DNA from: Isoetes taiwanensis
Lineage: Eukaryota; Streptophyta; Lycopodiopsida; Isoetales; Isoetaceae
Assembly (NCBI GenBank): GCA_021234155.1
Contig: JAJEKV010000044.1
Span: 11,289,764-11,353,763 of the forward strand
DNA length: 64,000 nt
Direction of reading: 5' to 3'
The notes beneath the pieces were generated by a model, which worked only from the letters and a program-made list of their open reading frames with translations, was not told the origin of the DNA and did not search any database. Positions 1 to 11,394 of this stretch are shown in pieces. The stretch's first letter is position 1. Each line of letters starts with the position of its first letter. Both the position numbers and the translations under genes were made by a program.

Positions 1-750
1 CAGAACAATCTCTATATTGCTGTTGCCAGGATCCCGTTTACTATATACAAGGTCTGCCCTACTATCTACAATTCTAAGGATTATTCCCAGACTTCTTACA
101 ATAAGCTTAGCTTAGTTCTTACTTCCTCTTATATACCAATGTGGCAAAGGACATTCAATCTCACATTATCACATTCAGGATCACTCAGATTCCTTTATAC
201 TCTTAATTCAAATTATTAAATCATGATTCTCTTTCAACAAGAATGATCCAAGCAATCTAAGCTTTCCCTGGTGTAAGCGGAAAACCACCCACCTGAGAAC
301 CACTTCAGTGATGATCCTTTGACTTCTTGTACCTGTTTTCTTCTCAAAATATCCCCTCCTTTCAGCTCCTAGTTCCAGGAAGCAAGCTGCACAAAGAGAT
401 ACAGTGGTGCAGTCAATTCTGATACAGCTTCACTCTTTCTGCCATATCTCCCTCATACGGTTGAATTTCGGCTTATCAGACCCAATCCGAAAATCTGACT
501 TGAATATCTTTCCAACAAAGTAAGAATTACCTGAATTGGATCTCAGGTTGCCGAGATATGATGCTCCAAATTTCGGCCAGCAAAACTGCCCAAAAAATGC
601 TCCTTCTGCCTCCTACCAGAAACCCTCATAGAAACTGATGCTTTTTTGTTTTATCACATGAATTTAGTATAAACTCCTCATACATAATATGTATTTCTCA
701 TGTAATGATCAATTGAAATATTTTCCATAAGCATCAATAATAAAATGTAA
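1..750. other. No gene recognised
   Basis: I see no convincing coding segment, splice-bounded exon or RNA gene here. The DNA is AT-rich with short unrelated open frames only. A transposon origin is possible but I cannot show it. Confidence 0.4.
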
Positions 751-759
751 ACTACATGC

Positions 760-1125
760 CTGCTAACGGGCCAAGCTCATTACATTCTTCATAGCAATGG
801 AGCCTCGTGGCCTTCAGTGCCTTGCAAAAAATAACTGATTTTGTTAGCGTACGAGTGTTCCAATCGAGGTGTTTTTTCAGCTTCAAACTGACAGATGCCG
901 GAGTTCTCATCACGACTCTAAAGACACACTGAATGTGGAAGTGGTCTAACTCAAATCCTCTTTTCTGGCTCACACCATCGCTAACACACTCAACATCCAG
1001 AAATCTGCAAGCAACAACATAGAGTGCATCACACATCAATATCTCCCACACTGATTTTCGTGCTTACATTCAGAGATGAATCTTCTTTTACGTACTGGTT
1101 GTCTTCATCCTCCTCTTTCTTATCA
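760..1125 (-). repeat. Unknown repeat or pseudogene, copy A
   Basis: This segment is clearly homologous to 2990-3340 in the same orientation. On the minus strand both copies encode a similar peptide with the shared words CVFRVVM, SLKLK or NLKLK, and TRLHCYE, so the similarity holds at protein level. Copy A is open for about 99 residues; copy B has an in-frame stop upstream of the shared core. I do not recognise the family. It may be a decayed transposon or host gene duplicated locally, with about 2.2 kb between the copies. Confidence 0.5.
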
Positions 1126-1613
1126 TTTCACTAGAGAAGGTTTCTTCCCTGCAAAAACATGTTTTCCAGGCCCTCTATCTTCAAAACTTGTGCAGCCTAC
1201 AAGGAGCTACTATGGAAATTCGAATTGTTTGATAGTTTGCAGCCCTCCCACATAGATCTACATTCTATACGGAACTGCTTTCTGCAAGACGATCCTGTGC
1301 ATCCAAGCAGCTCCCACCTGAGCTGCTTTTTGGAGGACGTCCTTTGCATCCAAGCTGCCTCTATCGGACACCCACAAGCCAAATCACCTAAGAAACATCC
1401 CTTGCAACTATTAATCACATGCAATACTTGTGAACGATCTATTCTGGTGGCCATATGCACCTCAGCTTTAGATAAGGACAAAAAATCTATGTTCGTCCTC
1501 CAACAAGAAGATATTCCATGGTTTCAACATTCCAAAATAGTAGCGCATATGACATCCATGCGTCTACTAAAAGGGTACTACTACAACTGAAATGGAGAAA
1601 TGCCAAAACCATA

Positions 1614-1890
1614 TTAATATCCCCTCCAACCTTTAAAAACACACCTAAAAAGTTCTTTTTTGGGAGAACAATATATTTCAATCGAGCCATTGGAAATACA
1701 AAATACAAAACTTGTAATATATTACATTGGAATACATGAGTACAACCATTGCTTACATGCCAAAATGTACATAAAGCTGATAGAAGCATATTTATAGAAG
1801 CCAAAAACACCTAAAAAAACTCTATACTTAACTCATAAGGTCTCCAAAAAATCCTTTTAGGTGTGTTTTTATAGGTTGGAGGGATATTAA
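1614..1890. mobile_element. MITE-like element with ~50-bp TIRs and TTAA ends
   Basis: The left end (from 1614) and the reverse complement of the right end (to 1890) match over about 50 bases with few differences. Both begin TTAATATCCC and continue through AACACACCTAAAA to a T-rich stretch. The element is about 277 bp and encodes nothing convincing. TTAA at both outer edges fits a piggyBac-type target duplication, although a TA or TAA duplication (Mariner or Harbinger type) cannot be excluded because the TIR itself starts with AT-rich bases. Confidence 0.7.
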
Positions 1891-2989
1891 CTCACAAGAA
1901 GAAAACTAAGCGGAAACAAATGTAGTTGGAACTGAAACTTGTTAGCTTTAACTAGAACTTGCTCAAAGTGATTATTCCAGATAAGTGATTATGCCAGTAA
2001 TCAATGGTATTGATATGCCAGATAAGTATGCCTCTCAGTAAATTCATGTGGCCTCGAAAGCATCTGCGCTGCCTGAGGCATTCCTTTAAATCCTCCATTT
2101 CAAAAGATTCGAATGCATCCTACATTCTCTGAACACTGATACATAAGCTTTCCTTCACATCTCTGATTCCACTGAGCAACTATTTTGAAAAAAGGTCAAC
2201 GTCCACATGAACGTGAAAGCAGTAAGATATATCAACAATGTTTGAATGGGAATCACAAGCATGCTTGTCCTCCACTGGCTCTGCCTCAGAATGCAAACAA
2301 ACTGTTCCCATCATCAACATCTTCAAGAGGCTCTTCCTTCATTACACCTACAAGATCTACAAAATGAAGAATATGTATAAGTCAACACACAAATGATACA
2401 AGCAAATGTCAGTAATCAATCCACAACAAGAAATTGATCCTCAATACGCAATGGAATGAAATTTGGCCACTCAGATGGGGTATTTGCAGGGGTGCAATAG
2501 GCTCGAGCGTTGATGGGCTTTCTCAGACTCTACACCTTCCAACTCATCTTTTGCATCTTCTCCATCACCGTTCCCATCAATATCCCAAAATCTCTTCCTT
2601 CTCCTTCTATTTTCTCCACTGGTATGATCCTTGATGATGTACCAAAGAAAATAGACCTGATATCATGAACTGTTGCATAGCAGGGATTCAAAATGAGCCT
2701 CAATGCAGTCTCTAGAGGCACAATTCATGGGTAGAACCCATGCACTACTGAATGAATTTTTATGTCTTTAGCATCGTGGCAACAGTTTGTTCCAATGACG
2801 ACGATATCTGCTTGTGTCCATGGTAAAGCACAAAGTATTATACTTTCACTAGGAGGTTTCTACTTTCCAAAGTCACACAAGATTTGATGTCTTCATCTCC
2901 ATACAGGCATGGAACTCTTTGCCTCTGTCAATCTGCTGCAAAGTGATTCCTTTCATATGCAGTTGGAAATGCATCTTCCATAAATCCTT

Positions 2990-3340
2990 CATACAATACT
3001 CGATCATTCTCTCGTAGCAATGGAGCCTAGTGTCCTTCAGTGCCTTATAAATAATAACAACTTCTGCAGGCTTATGAGTGTCCCAATTGAAATATCTTTT
3101 CAGTTTCAAATTGACAGATGTTGGAGTTCCCATCACTACTCTAAAGACACACTGAGTGTGCAAGTGGTCTAATTCAGATCCTCTTTCCTAGCTCACAATA
3201 TCTCTGACACACTCAGCATCCAGAAACCTGCAAACAACTGCATAGAGTGTATACCATACATCAATGCCTCCCACACTGATGGTTACATTAACATCCAGAG
3301 ATGAAGCCTCATCTACATACTATTTGTCCTTCATCCTCCT
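2990..3340 (-). repeat. Unknown repeat or pseudogene, copy B
   Basis: Second copy of the repeat at 760-1125, same strand. The minus-strand reading carries the same CVFRVVM core, followed by about 50 extra residues (to about 2873) that copy A lacks. An in-frame stop lies upstream of the core, so the copy appears non-functional. No known domain was recognised. Confidence 0.5.
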
Positions 3341-3358
3341 GCATTGTAGTCCCCTTTT

Positions 3359-3360
<2 letters not shown>

Positions 3361-3389
<29 letters not shown>
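3361..3389. repeat. Poly(T) tract
   Basis: An uninterrupted run of about 29 T, preceded by a further T-rich stretch and followed by a G run. Read on the minus strand it is a poly(A) tract, as left by a retroposed sequence, but no adjacent retrocopy was identified. Confidence 0.8.
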
Positions 3390-3390
3390 G

Positions 3391-5030
3391 GGGGTCTTTT
3401 ATATAATAACAAACAATATATTATATAACAACTTTTGATATTTAAATTTAAAATCCCCTTAAACCCCTTCTTATTTGGGTGCATACTCAGGCGAGAGGTG
3501 ATGTAGGGCAGAGAGAGCTCTTTTTCTCGTATAATACATGTATGAGATCAACTGATTTGAATGTGTAAACTCAATGCTATATCTGCAAAACAATCATCAG
3601 AAAATAATGGAAATAAACACAATACCATCCTTAAGGGCGAAGCTCACCATCCAGCCGGGCTGTCCTGAGCAAGAGGATCTCCGAAAAAGACTGAATCTTG
3701 GAATACGAAAGGATAAGGGTGATTCAATTCAAGCACTAGAGAATCCTCAATCTAAACATATGACTGCCTCAACAAATTGCACATGCTAGAAAGTAACAAT
3801 CTGGTAAGTGAATAGACATCACAAGCAAGAACCCTGCAAATCTAATCTGCTAAAATCCTATGTGCTAGAAACCCATTCTACCGATCAAGATCCCCCCTCC
3901 TTTTGTGGCTCAACTTTTCCCATCTTTGCTAGAAACCCCGATTCCGCCTCACCTTCAATCGACCCTTCCATATTTAGTTTCTTCTCTCCAAAAACTGGAT
4001 TCCACAATCCAGTGTCAACTTTCTATGTATAAACATACGAATACCTACCCAAAACCATTAGAAATCTTAAGCTATAAAATACCCTTTCCGCGAATTTTAA
4101 ATCTTATTGAAGGTAAGAGTACGTGTTGATTGCATCACTCCTGAATTATTACACTTCCTTCTAGACTAAGGAAAGATCTTCGATATCAAATTAAAAAAAA
4201 ACCAATCTGCAATTACTATTATCTCAAACCCAAAGTAGAGAGCATAGCTGGAAAGAAGGATATTAATGGATCGGTAACAATTCAATTTCCAAAGCTTCTA
4301 TAGTTTAAAAATTGAGGGGGTTGCATGATGACTGCCAATGAAAGCATGCACATATGTCATCCAGGGATAAGGGATAAGACGCAAGTAGCCATGCTAGGGA
4401 TATAGTAAAATAATTAGTCTTCCATGAAGTACTAGAACCTCTCAGGTGCATGGCAACAACTTAAAGATGAGAGTAATCCTCGAAGAAGTGTGGATGAGAA
4501 ACTGGAGGACACTGAGTCGGGCAAGACAACTACCTGCACATGGCAGTATTATATGAAAGAGGGGGGGATGGATGAAAGGATAAGAGATACATGCAGTGGA
4601 TCAGATGCAGGAAGATCAAGTTGATGGGATAAAGTCAGGAGTTGGTACTGAAGTTGGCAGGCAGTGTGGCAATCCAGTGGCTAGGGTATTGCAAGAGGCA
4701 ACTTAAGAGCAGTGCAGAGAAGGCGATCACAGGAGAAAGGGAGACACCTCGTACGAGAGAGATCGGCGGGCAAGTAATATATGACTACCACATGTGGCCA
4801 AGGGGCAGATGTGGTGGGGAGGGGGGCATGTGCCTATCATTGTCTCAAGGGGTTGGGATCTTGGGTGTCGTTATCAGCCAACCGAGGAGCCGCTTAGGGT
4901 TTATTCCCAGGATCTGGCAACCCCATGTGGAAGTCGCATCCGAGGTCCGAGCTAAAGCTTCTTCTTTAATGCCACCGTACTAGCCTGCTCAATGCTCACC
5001 ATGCTGGAGCGCCTTCCATAACTTTTGCTT
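3391..5030. other. No gene recognised
   Basis: Open frames of 70-113 codons exist but show no domain, no codon-bias support and no splice-bounded continuation. The stretch from about 4450 to 4860 is purine-rich on the plus strand. The last few hundred bases probably include the promoter of the downstream bHLH gene; I could not assign a specific TATA or other element. Confidence 0.35.
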
Positions 5031-5039
5031 CGTGAAATC

Positions 5040-5682
5040 ATGGCCACTTGTTCGACCGTGACATTCATTTACATGTAAGTAAATCTTCTTTCTCTTCTTT
5101 TCCTTTGCTGTGTAATTCTGTTCTTAAAACTTAGTAGTTTCCTGTTGATTCTGAATCGTATTGGTTCCATGAATTTTCTTCTAGATATTTTGTCTGTGCA
5201 GCCCTCTCCATGTAGATCATTCGTATTAATAATCTTCTTCTCCCTATGATTTTCTGTATTATGTTCCTAATCGCCCTCTTCTTGATGTAATTTTTCTCAC
5301 TATATATTTGTCTCGGCTTCTTATCAGTTTCATATAGTTGCTCCTCTTCTTCGTCCCATGATTGGCCCTCTAGCTTACTCGTCCGATTCCTTGATTGGTC
5401 AATATATGCTGCATCACATTTCAAGTTGATTCTGCATTCCTCCATTCCCTGTAAATTGATGTATGTTTTTCCTTGGCTGCCCACTTTTATCTATCTCTTG
5501 CAGCCTTTTATGCTCAGAAGTTTGATATAGTTTTCTTATGTTTTGGTTGGTCCATATATGCATCTTTGAGTCCAATTGCATGCTGTCTAGACTATTTTCT
5601 GCTGCACTAGATTGGCATTTTCTGTCATCCCTCAAACTATTCTGGTTGTATTTGCACCGATCCATTTGAGCGCACATTAGCA
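5040..5682 (+). promoter_or_regulatory. Possible 5' leader with uORF or leader intron of the bHLH gene
   Basis: A short ATG-initiated frame of 12 codons lies at 5040-5078. Inside its end is a good donor (GTAAGT at 5075), and an acceptor-like ATTAG ends at 5680, two bases before the bHLH start codon. This suggests either an upstream ORF or a roughly 600-bp leader intron. The stretch between is T- and C-rich on the plus strand, as plant introns often are. Splicing is inferred from these two signals only. Confidence 0.3.
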
Positions 5683-6129
5683 ATGGCTAGTCTTCCACAG
5701 TTGGCTACAAATCTTGAAAATGGCAGTTCGAGCGAATTATCCCATATGGCCATTCTCGAATCTGTCAAGCCTGGTGACAAAAAGTACCATCAATTGAAAT
5801 ACTGCCTTCCAAAGCATTGCCTTTCTTGTTTGAGGTACCAAAGGTTTTGCAGGCATTCTTGCACAAAACATGCAGACAAAGCCAAGATATTGGAGCGAAT
5901 CCTATCACAGTCCAAACAGCTAGGCATATGTAAAAAGGCCTATCCAAGTAGAGCCAAGCAGGTCAGAGATAGACTGAGGAAGCTCAAAACCTTGGTTCCA
6001 GGAGGAAAGGCTATGAGCCTTTCAATGTTTTTCCTTGAACTTGGTCACTACATAAGGCTGTTGCAGATTCAAATACAAATGATGCAGATGATGATGTCGG
6101 TGGCTCAACAATCTAGAATGGATTGCTAA
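5683..6129 (+). CDS. IBH1-like atypical bHLH transcription regulator
   Basis: The gene encodes a 148-residue protein. The recognisable part is C-terminal: a short basic stretch (about residues 85-100, SRAKQVRDRLRKLKTLVPGG) leads into a helix-loop-helix ending in a hydrophobic second helix (FFLELGHYIRLLQIQIQMM, about residues 112-132). This matches the plant IBH1, UPBEAT and PAR-like group of atypical bHLH proteins, in which the VPGG turn is typical and the basic region lacks the classical E-box contacts. Such proteins usually act in the nucleus by forming dimers that block growth-promoting bHLH factors, often downstream of brassinosteroid signalling. The N-terminal half is rich in Cys, His and Lys (residues about 40-65) and has no domain I know. 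The gene has no intron in its coding part, as expected for the family. The ATG is the first in frame and the size is normal for the group. Function is inferred from family resemblance. Confidence 0.75.
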   Translation: MASLPQLATNLENGSSSELSHMAILESVKPGDKKYHQLKYCLPKHCLSCLRYQRFCRHSCTKHADKAKILERILSQSKQLGICKKAYPSRAKQVRDRLRKLKTLVPGGKAMSLSMFFLELGHYIRLLQIQIQMMQMMMSVAQQSRMDC

Positions 6130-6680
6130 TAACTGGAGTCTCAATATCTACATGCCTATGGATGAGAATGTATTAGTTTGTTTGATGTTATACGAGCTAA
6201 CTATGCTTGAATGGTTCACTACTAGGAGGTGCTAGAAAACCCAAAGCTTGCTACGACACTCAAGGTTGCTAATAACAACATTGAATCGAGATTACTGAAA
6301 AGTTTTCATATTTAGTTTGTAGCTAAGTTATGGCAAGTTGGCCCAAGAAAAGTAAGTGTGGAGGCTCTTATGTCCCTTTTAGCATCAAAATTCCAGCCAT
6401 AGAGATGTTCACTATATATGAGCCATTAAAATTCCAACTATAGAAGATGGTAGTGTGCAATGCCCACTCACTATGCCGTTATTACTATTGTTCCATTGTG
6501 GCAATTAGGATTCGGATTAATAAGGACTATCCTTCACATATCTTTTAGTGATTGCTGGCATCAAATTGTGGGTGTCATACCATTAGGCAAGACCTTGTAA
6601 TAAAGGTTTGTAATGTAATTGGAAGGTTTTTATATCTTCCATTCTAAAACTAATAATCTCATGGGAAACTAACTAGGTAA
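6130..6680 (+). other. Probable 3' UTR and downstream spacer of the bHLH gene
   Basis: No gene is seen. Several AATAA-type signals lie here, for example near 6600, where the sequence reads TAATAAAGG, which could end the bHLH transcript. Confidence 0.3.
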
Positions 6681-6689
6681 CATTGAAGA

Positions 6690-7060
6690 GGTGGCAACAT
6701 AAACTATCCAATGGTTCAGAGACAAAATAAAAGATAAAATAGATTACAACATAAAATAAAATACAACATCTAGTTATTTGATTGTGCGTTTGCGCGTGCG
6801 CGCGTGTGTGTTCTTTTTTTTGGGTGGGGGGCCTTCGGCGTGCCTTACCTACTTTTAATAGCAACGTAGAAGAAACACAAATCACACATCATGATAGCTG
6901 GCAAGATAAACTATCCAATGGATCATACACAAAATAAAATACAATAATTACCTCATTTTAATTGCAACCATAAATTGCACATCATGATAGCTGGCAAGAT
7001 AAACTATCCAATGGTTCACGGACAAAATAAAATGCAACAATTATTTGTTCAACACTCATT
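6690..7060. repeat. Three imperfect tandem copies of a ~93-bp unit
   Basis: The phrase ATAAACTATCCAATGG followed by an ACAAAATAAAAT run occurs near 6700, 6906 and 6999. The second and third copies are 93 bp apart and also share the preceding CATCATGATAGCTGGCAAG. The first copy is separated by an unrelated insert with a GT/GC-alternating stretch (6780-6840). Confidence 0.7.
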
Positions 7061-7538
7061 CATTCTCCATCAGATATTGTCGCTCATAGTTCTTCCACTT
7101 ATTTCCTCCTCATCCATTATCCCTACAACGTAATGAACGGGACCCTCAAATTACGCCTCTATTGCGTCTAATTTATCACATGGAATTGGCTTCCGGAATT
7201 CTTGAGCGGCGCCGCCGTAAACTATTCCGCAAATCACAGAGATTGAGATTCATGCTCCGCTTTCGGCAAAGATTCAGAACTATCGCCACTATCGGATCAG
7301 GTGCTTTAGACAAAAAGCGGAGGAAACAGGGTTCTAAACAAGGCATCGCCATCTACCGCCATAGCCATCGCCATTAATTGGAAGCATATGGCCAAAGTTG
7401 CGAAAGCGGATGCCATAGCCGGATCTGCAAAACTCTTCGGCAGACCGACCCTAAGCCGCCTAAGCCATAGCCGGATCTGCAGACTTCTGCACAGAGACCA
7501 ACCCTAAGCCATAGCCCTGTTCCTCTGTTTTGCCCTAA

Positions 7539-7577
7539 GCCATAGCCATAGCCATAGCCATAGCCATAGCCATAGCT
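7539..7577. repeat. (GCCATA)n hexamer microsatellite
   Basis: About six and a half copies of the hexamer GCCATA. Degenerate versions extend back to about 7350. It produces a spurious Tyr-Gly repeat on the minus strand. No host protein with this repeat is implied. Confidence 0.9.
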
Positions 7578-7868
7578 CTGCACGCCATCGCCTTGCTTGG
7601 ATCCAAATTTTTTTCTTTACGGCGAAATTTGAGGGTCCCGCTGCGGGAAAATTTCCGGGTTTCAGGGGGCAATTTTTCGGCGCCTGGCGGTGGGCGGGGC
7701 CTTTCAGCGGCTCCGCATGCTTCGATGTCGCCGCCCGGCCATTATCCGAAAGAATTACCCAGGAAAACCCTCGGGGGGTATTTTCCCTTATACATAATTA
7801 ACTCTTAATTGCACTTATGTGGATTGTGAACGACACTATTCTAGGAAAAGGAGTTCGAGAAGAACATG

Positions 7869-8180
7869 GTGCCTAAGTGTTTGTCTGATTATGGTCATTT
7901 ATGATTGGGGGTGCCTATGATTTTGAAAAATAATATACAGGTTCACTTAAGGTTTTGGAATTTGAAATACGTAGACGCATCTCTAGAATATGAAATTCTG
8001 AGACTCGAACCTCTACCAAAATAATTCAATATTTGAGGATTCTTTAACCAATGTAGCGAACTAACGCGCTTACTTTTTTTTATTCAATCTATGTTTTTTT
8101 TTTTTTTTTTTAATCATAACCCATTCAATTGTTTTAGAAGTATGGTCTATGGTCTCAAGAACGATGATTTTTATTTATTT
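7869..8180 (-). mobile_element. SINE-like element with tRNA-like promoter, copy 1
   Basis: The reverse complement of this segment aligns along its length with 22354-22700. Shared landmarks in order are an ACCATAGACCAT block, AATGGGTTAT, a T-rich or A-rich spacer, a GTTAG(C/T)TC box-A-like segment, TTATTTTGGTA, a GGTTCGAG box-B-like segment, and CATAGGC(A/G)CCCCCAAT. The box A plus box B spacing resembles a tRNA-derived RNA polymerase III promoter. The element lies immediately beside the Helitron 3' end at 8190. No clear target duplication was found for this copy. Confidence 0.55.
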
Positions 8181-9057
8181 ATTTATTTACTAGAAAATTG
8201 CCCACCGTTGGTGGGCTTTCCGTGTGATTATACCAAGGCAGTTCAAGCATGAAAAACATTAATGGTTGCTTGAGCAGCTTCCTACGTTCAAAATGCAGTA
8301 CATTGGAGCTGAAATTGTGATCGGTGGGAGGTTGCTAGTGTTAATGAATATTTGATTATGTTTGTCTCCTAACTTAATAAAAATGCAGTTAGTTGTTGCC
8401 TCTATCAAGAATTATCACATGAAGCGTTGCCATTTACACCATTATGTTCAATTGTTATGAATTTAGGTTAACACCGTTCCTTCTTGTGGAATGTAAACTT
8501 CCCAAACACATTCATTTATACACGACCAATGTCAAATTAAAATATTTCGTTTTCGCATCACTCTTTCTCATTTTCAACAGTTTCCTTGTTATTATTCCAA
8601 CCATTAGCACAAATTCTTGAAAGTTAGAAGTTATAGCGCCTCTGCTATTGGAAAACATACCCATGTTGTTTTCAAATAAACATTAAGTCATGAAATGTCC
8701 AGAAACAATCAGAAAGCTTAACACTATCCATATGGAATAGTCAAGAAAATACATAGCTGATTGCTGTTTGTCCTATAAGGGAAGCGTGGCTTTCCACAAA
8801 CTGGCAAAAACTACATATGACCAAAAGATTGATGATTTCAAGAAATGGAGTCATATAGAAAACCATTGCCAGGCTCCGAAATCTTGAAGGAGATGAGTTT
8901 GAAAGGTATGTGGAAATAGCCCCAAAATAATACTTAATCGACGAATTGGTGAAGATTTATAACATGAAAGTAGTACTTTCTGGTTGTATTTGAAATAGGT
9001 TTTGAAGGCATCTGAGTCCTAGCTCTACTTGCATTATCAGGGAAGGCATAGAAGTCA

Positions 9058-9240
9058 ATGACGAATAAAAGCGAACCCAAAGACTTAATTGTGTCGATTG
9101 TGAAGCTGGACATACGTGTTGGTTGTATAACAAAAGTGGAAAGACATGCCGATGCTGGCACTTTATATGTTGAGAGTATAGATATTGGAGAAGCAATGCC
9201 TCGAACTGTTGTCAGCGACCTACCAAGTCTGAAAACTACC
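9058..9240 (+). pseudogene. tRNA-binding (EMAP II / MetRS C-terminal type) domain fragment
   Basis: The reading frame gives about 55 residues containing [30 protein letters not shown] and PRTVVSDL. This is the start of the OB-fold tRNA-binding domain found at the C-terminus of plant methionyl-tRNA synthetase and in AIMP1/Arc1p-like proteins, where it binds tRNA non-specifically in the cytosol. Only the first half of the domain (strands 1-3) is present. It then runs directly into a Copia integrase-end fragment, so the piece cannot encode a working protein. It lies inside the candidate Helitron and is best read as a captured fragment. Confidence 0.7.
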
Positions 9241-9460
9241 ATTTGTGCAATTTAGCAGTATTTGGCTGCTTGGGTTATCCACAGTCCCAAGAGAACTATT
9301 ACAAAAACATGGTAAGTTTCTTGATAGCGATATCAAGGTTATTTTCATTGGATGTTCAAAAAATAAGAAAGGGCGAAGGTGTTATAATCCAGTTACCAAA
9401 CAGGTTTTCTCATCTCGGAGCATGCAATTTGTTGAACTGCAAATTGTTGAACTGTAAATT
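9241..9460 (+). pseudogene. Copia pol fragment (end of integrase region)
   Basis: The plus-strand frames give VFGCLGYPQ, then after a frameshift KVIFIGCS, RRCYNPVTKQVF and MQFVE. This pattern (FGC, CIFIGY, YNP-T) is the conserved region just after the integrase core of plant Copia polyproteins; the same block is seen at about 54200-54360 in the Copia-2 element of this window. The fragment is about 70 residues long, frameshifted, and fused to the tRNA-binding domain fragment before it. A short TTGTTGAACTG repeat follows at 9430-9472. Confidence 0.65.
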
Positions 9461-10124
9461 TGTTGAACTGCAATTCATTGCCTTTTCACTATAGCAACCA
9501 TCTCAAAGGTCTGTAACCTATTTCCAATACCAAATCAAAACAATCAATCATGAGAAGCAGAAGTAACAATTGTAAAACTGAAATCTACAATACCCCTTTT
9601 GCAACAAAAATTATCCACAAAGAGAAACCTTCTTATTTTGTCGGCTCCTTTGTCTAGTCTTGTTTTTTTCAAGAGGAGCATTGTTGATTTTCATCCATAT
9701 CCTGCAATAAGTCTGAGCTTGCAAACGAATAAATAATTACATTTATCCCTAATGGTATTAACATCCTTTTTTTTCTTTTTTTAGATTTCCCATGGAGCAA
9801 TGAACCTCCGTTTCCCCATGCAATGCATAATGCTTTATAGCTTATGTGCTTCCCAAAATGGCTTACTAAACATGTTGGCCGTGTGCCCAAGAATCATTGC
9901 ACAAACATGAGTGAATGCTTATAGTTTTGTTCAACTGAAACAACAAAATTTGGCCAAATAAACCATTGTACAGAAAGATGGAATAAAATTATCAATTTCA
10001 TGGATGGGCATAGCCAAAGAGCTGCTAGGAACTGTATGTCCTGCTGCAAAAATTTTTTCCACATTGATTTTTCAATGATGTCAAGAGGTGTTGAGAGGTC
10101 TGGGGCTCACAAGGAATAAGCAAA

Positions 10125-11115
10125 CCACCAACATATTCAAAACCAAATTCTTCAGCGGACTTTTGGAGCAGAACTTTGAAAGCATGATGAGATAGACCTC
10201 CAAGGCTAAAATGACAACTTGCAGAGTCAACAAAATAGATTATGATCACAAAACACATCTTTTGCAGGATAACTACAACATTGAATGAAGATACGTGTGC
10301 CCATGGAAACGATTATATTCAAGTAAGCTTCCATATGTGCGGTCTGCAACACCCACAAAAAGAGCTTCTGTGTCTGGACTGAATGCAATTCCTGCAAGCC
10401 TTTCAATAAAAAACAGGCCTGGAAATATGAACTTATCACACAATTTCAAGATCCAGAAAACCACCAACATATTCAAAACCAAATTCTTTAGCGGACTTTT
10501 GGAGCAGAACTTTGAAAGCATGATGAGATAGAGCTCCAAGGCTAAAATGACAACTTGCAGAGTCACAAAACAGATTATGATCACAAAACACATCTTTTGC
10601 AGGATAACTACAACATTGAATGAAGATACGTGTGCCCATGGCAACGATTATATTCAAGTAAGCTTCCATATGTGCGGTCTGCAACACCCACAAAAAGAGC
10701 TTCTGTGTCTGGACTGAATGAAATTCCTGCAAGCCTTTCAATAAAAAACAGGGCTGGAAATATGAACTTATCACACAATTTCAAGATCCAGACCCTCTGG
10801 ACCTTTGTATCAGGATAGAGATCATAAGAAGGAAAAAAACTTACTCACATTGCCCGCAATATGATCATATATTCCCCATGGCAACGATTATATTCAAGTA
10901 AGCTTCCATATGTGCGGTCTGCAACACTCACAAAAAGAGCTTCTGTGTCTGGACTGAATGCAATTCCTGCAAGCCTTTCAATAAAAAACAGGGCTGGAAA
11001 TATGAACTTATCACACAATTTCAAGATCCAGACCCTCTGGACCTTTGTATCAGGATAGAGATCATAAGAAGGAAAAAAACTTACTCACATTGCCCGCAAT
11101 ATGATCATATATTCC
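10125..11115 (-). pseudogene. Tandemly multiplied 3' end of a WD40-repeat protein gene
   Basis: Read on the minus strand, three copies encode FFIERLAGIAFSPDTEALF followed by RTYGSLLEYNR. Two of them continue into a short last exon, GHTYLHSML-stop. FSPD, AD/WDRTYGSLLEYNR and the closing Tyr-Leu-x-Ser are characteristic of the C-terminus of a plant WD40 family related, from memory, to Arabidopsis At1g78070. The copies arose by two nested tandem duplications: a 336-bp unit (10125-10460, repeated from 10461) and a 240-bp unit (10636-10875, repeated 10876-11115). All lack the upstream propeller blades, so none can encode the full protein. They lie within the candidate Helitron. Confidence 0.65.
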
Positions 11116-11394
11116 TGCAGCTAGAATCCTATTCTCCAACCTATTTTAAAATTCTGTCTGGACTCAGACACTGAAGCCCAATAACAGTATAATCTTTCTT
11201 TTCTTCAATATCCACGATTTTCTATGTCTAATCAATCGCAGAGCAAGCTACACATGGTTTTTAAAGTTTTTCAGACACTGTTGTCAAGTGCATCCACATT
11301 GGCGTTTCTAACAATAATTCACATACCTCAAAATGGCCAGCACTCTCCAGCACAATCCAAAGGTGTCCATCCAAACTGAATGAGAGTATCGATA

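Noticed and set aside
1159-1590. 143-codon open frame on the plus strand
   Set aside because: No domain, the opposite strand is also open, and the end runs up to the MITE. Likely chance.
5131-5683. Two Lys-rich minus-strand frames
   Set aside because: They mirror a T- and C-rich stretch on the plus strand that looks like intron or leader. No domain.
7374-7583. Tyr-Gly repeat frame on the minus strand
   Set aside because: Direct product of the GCCATA microsatellite.
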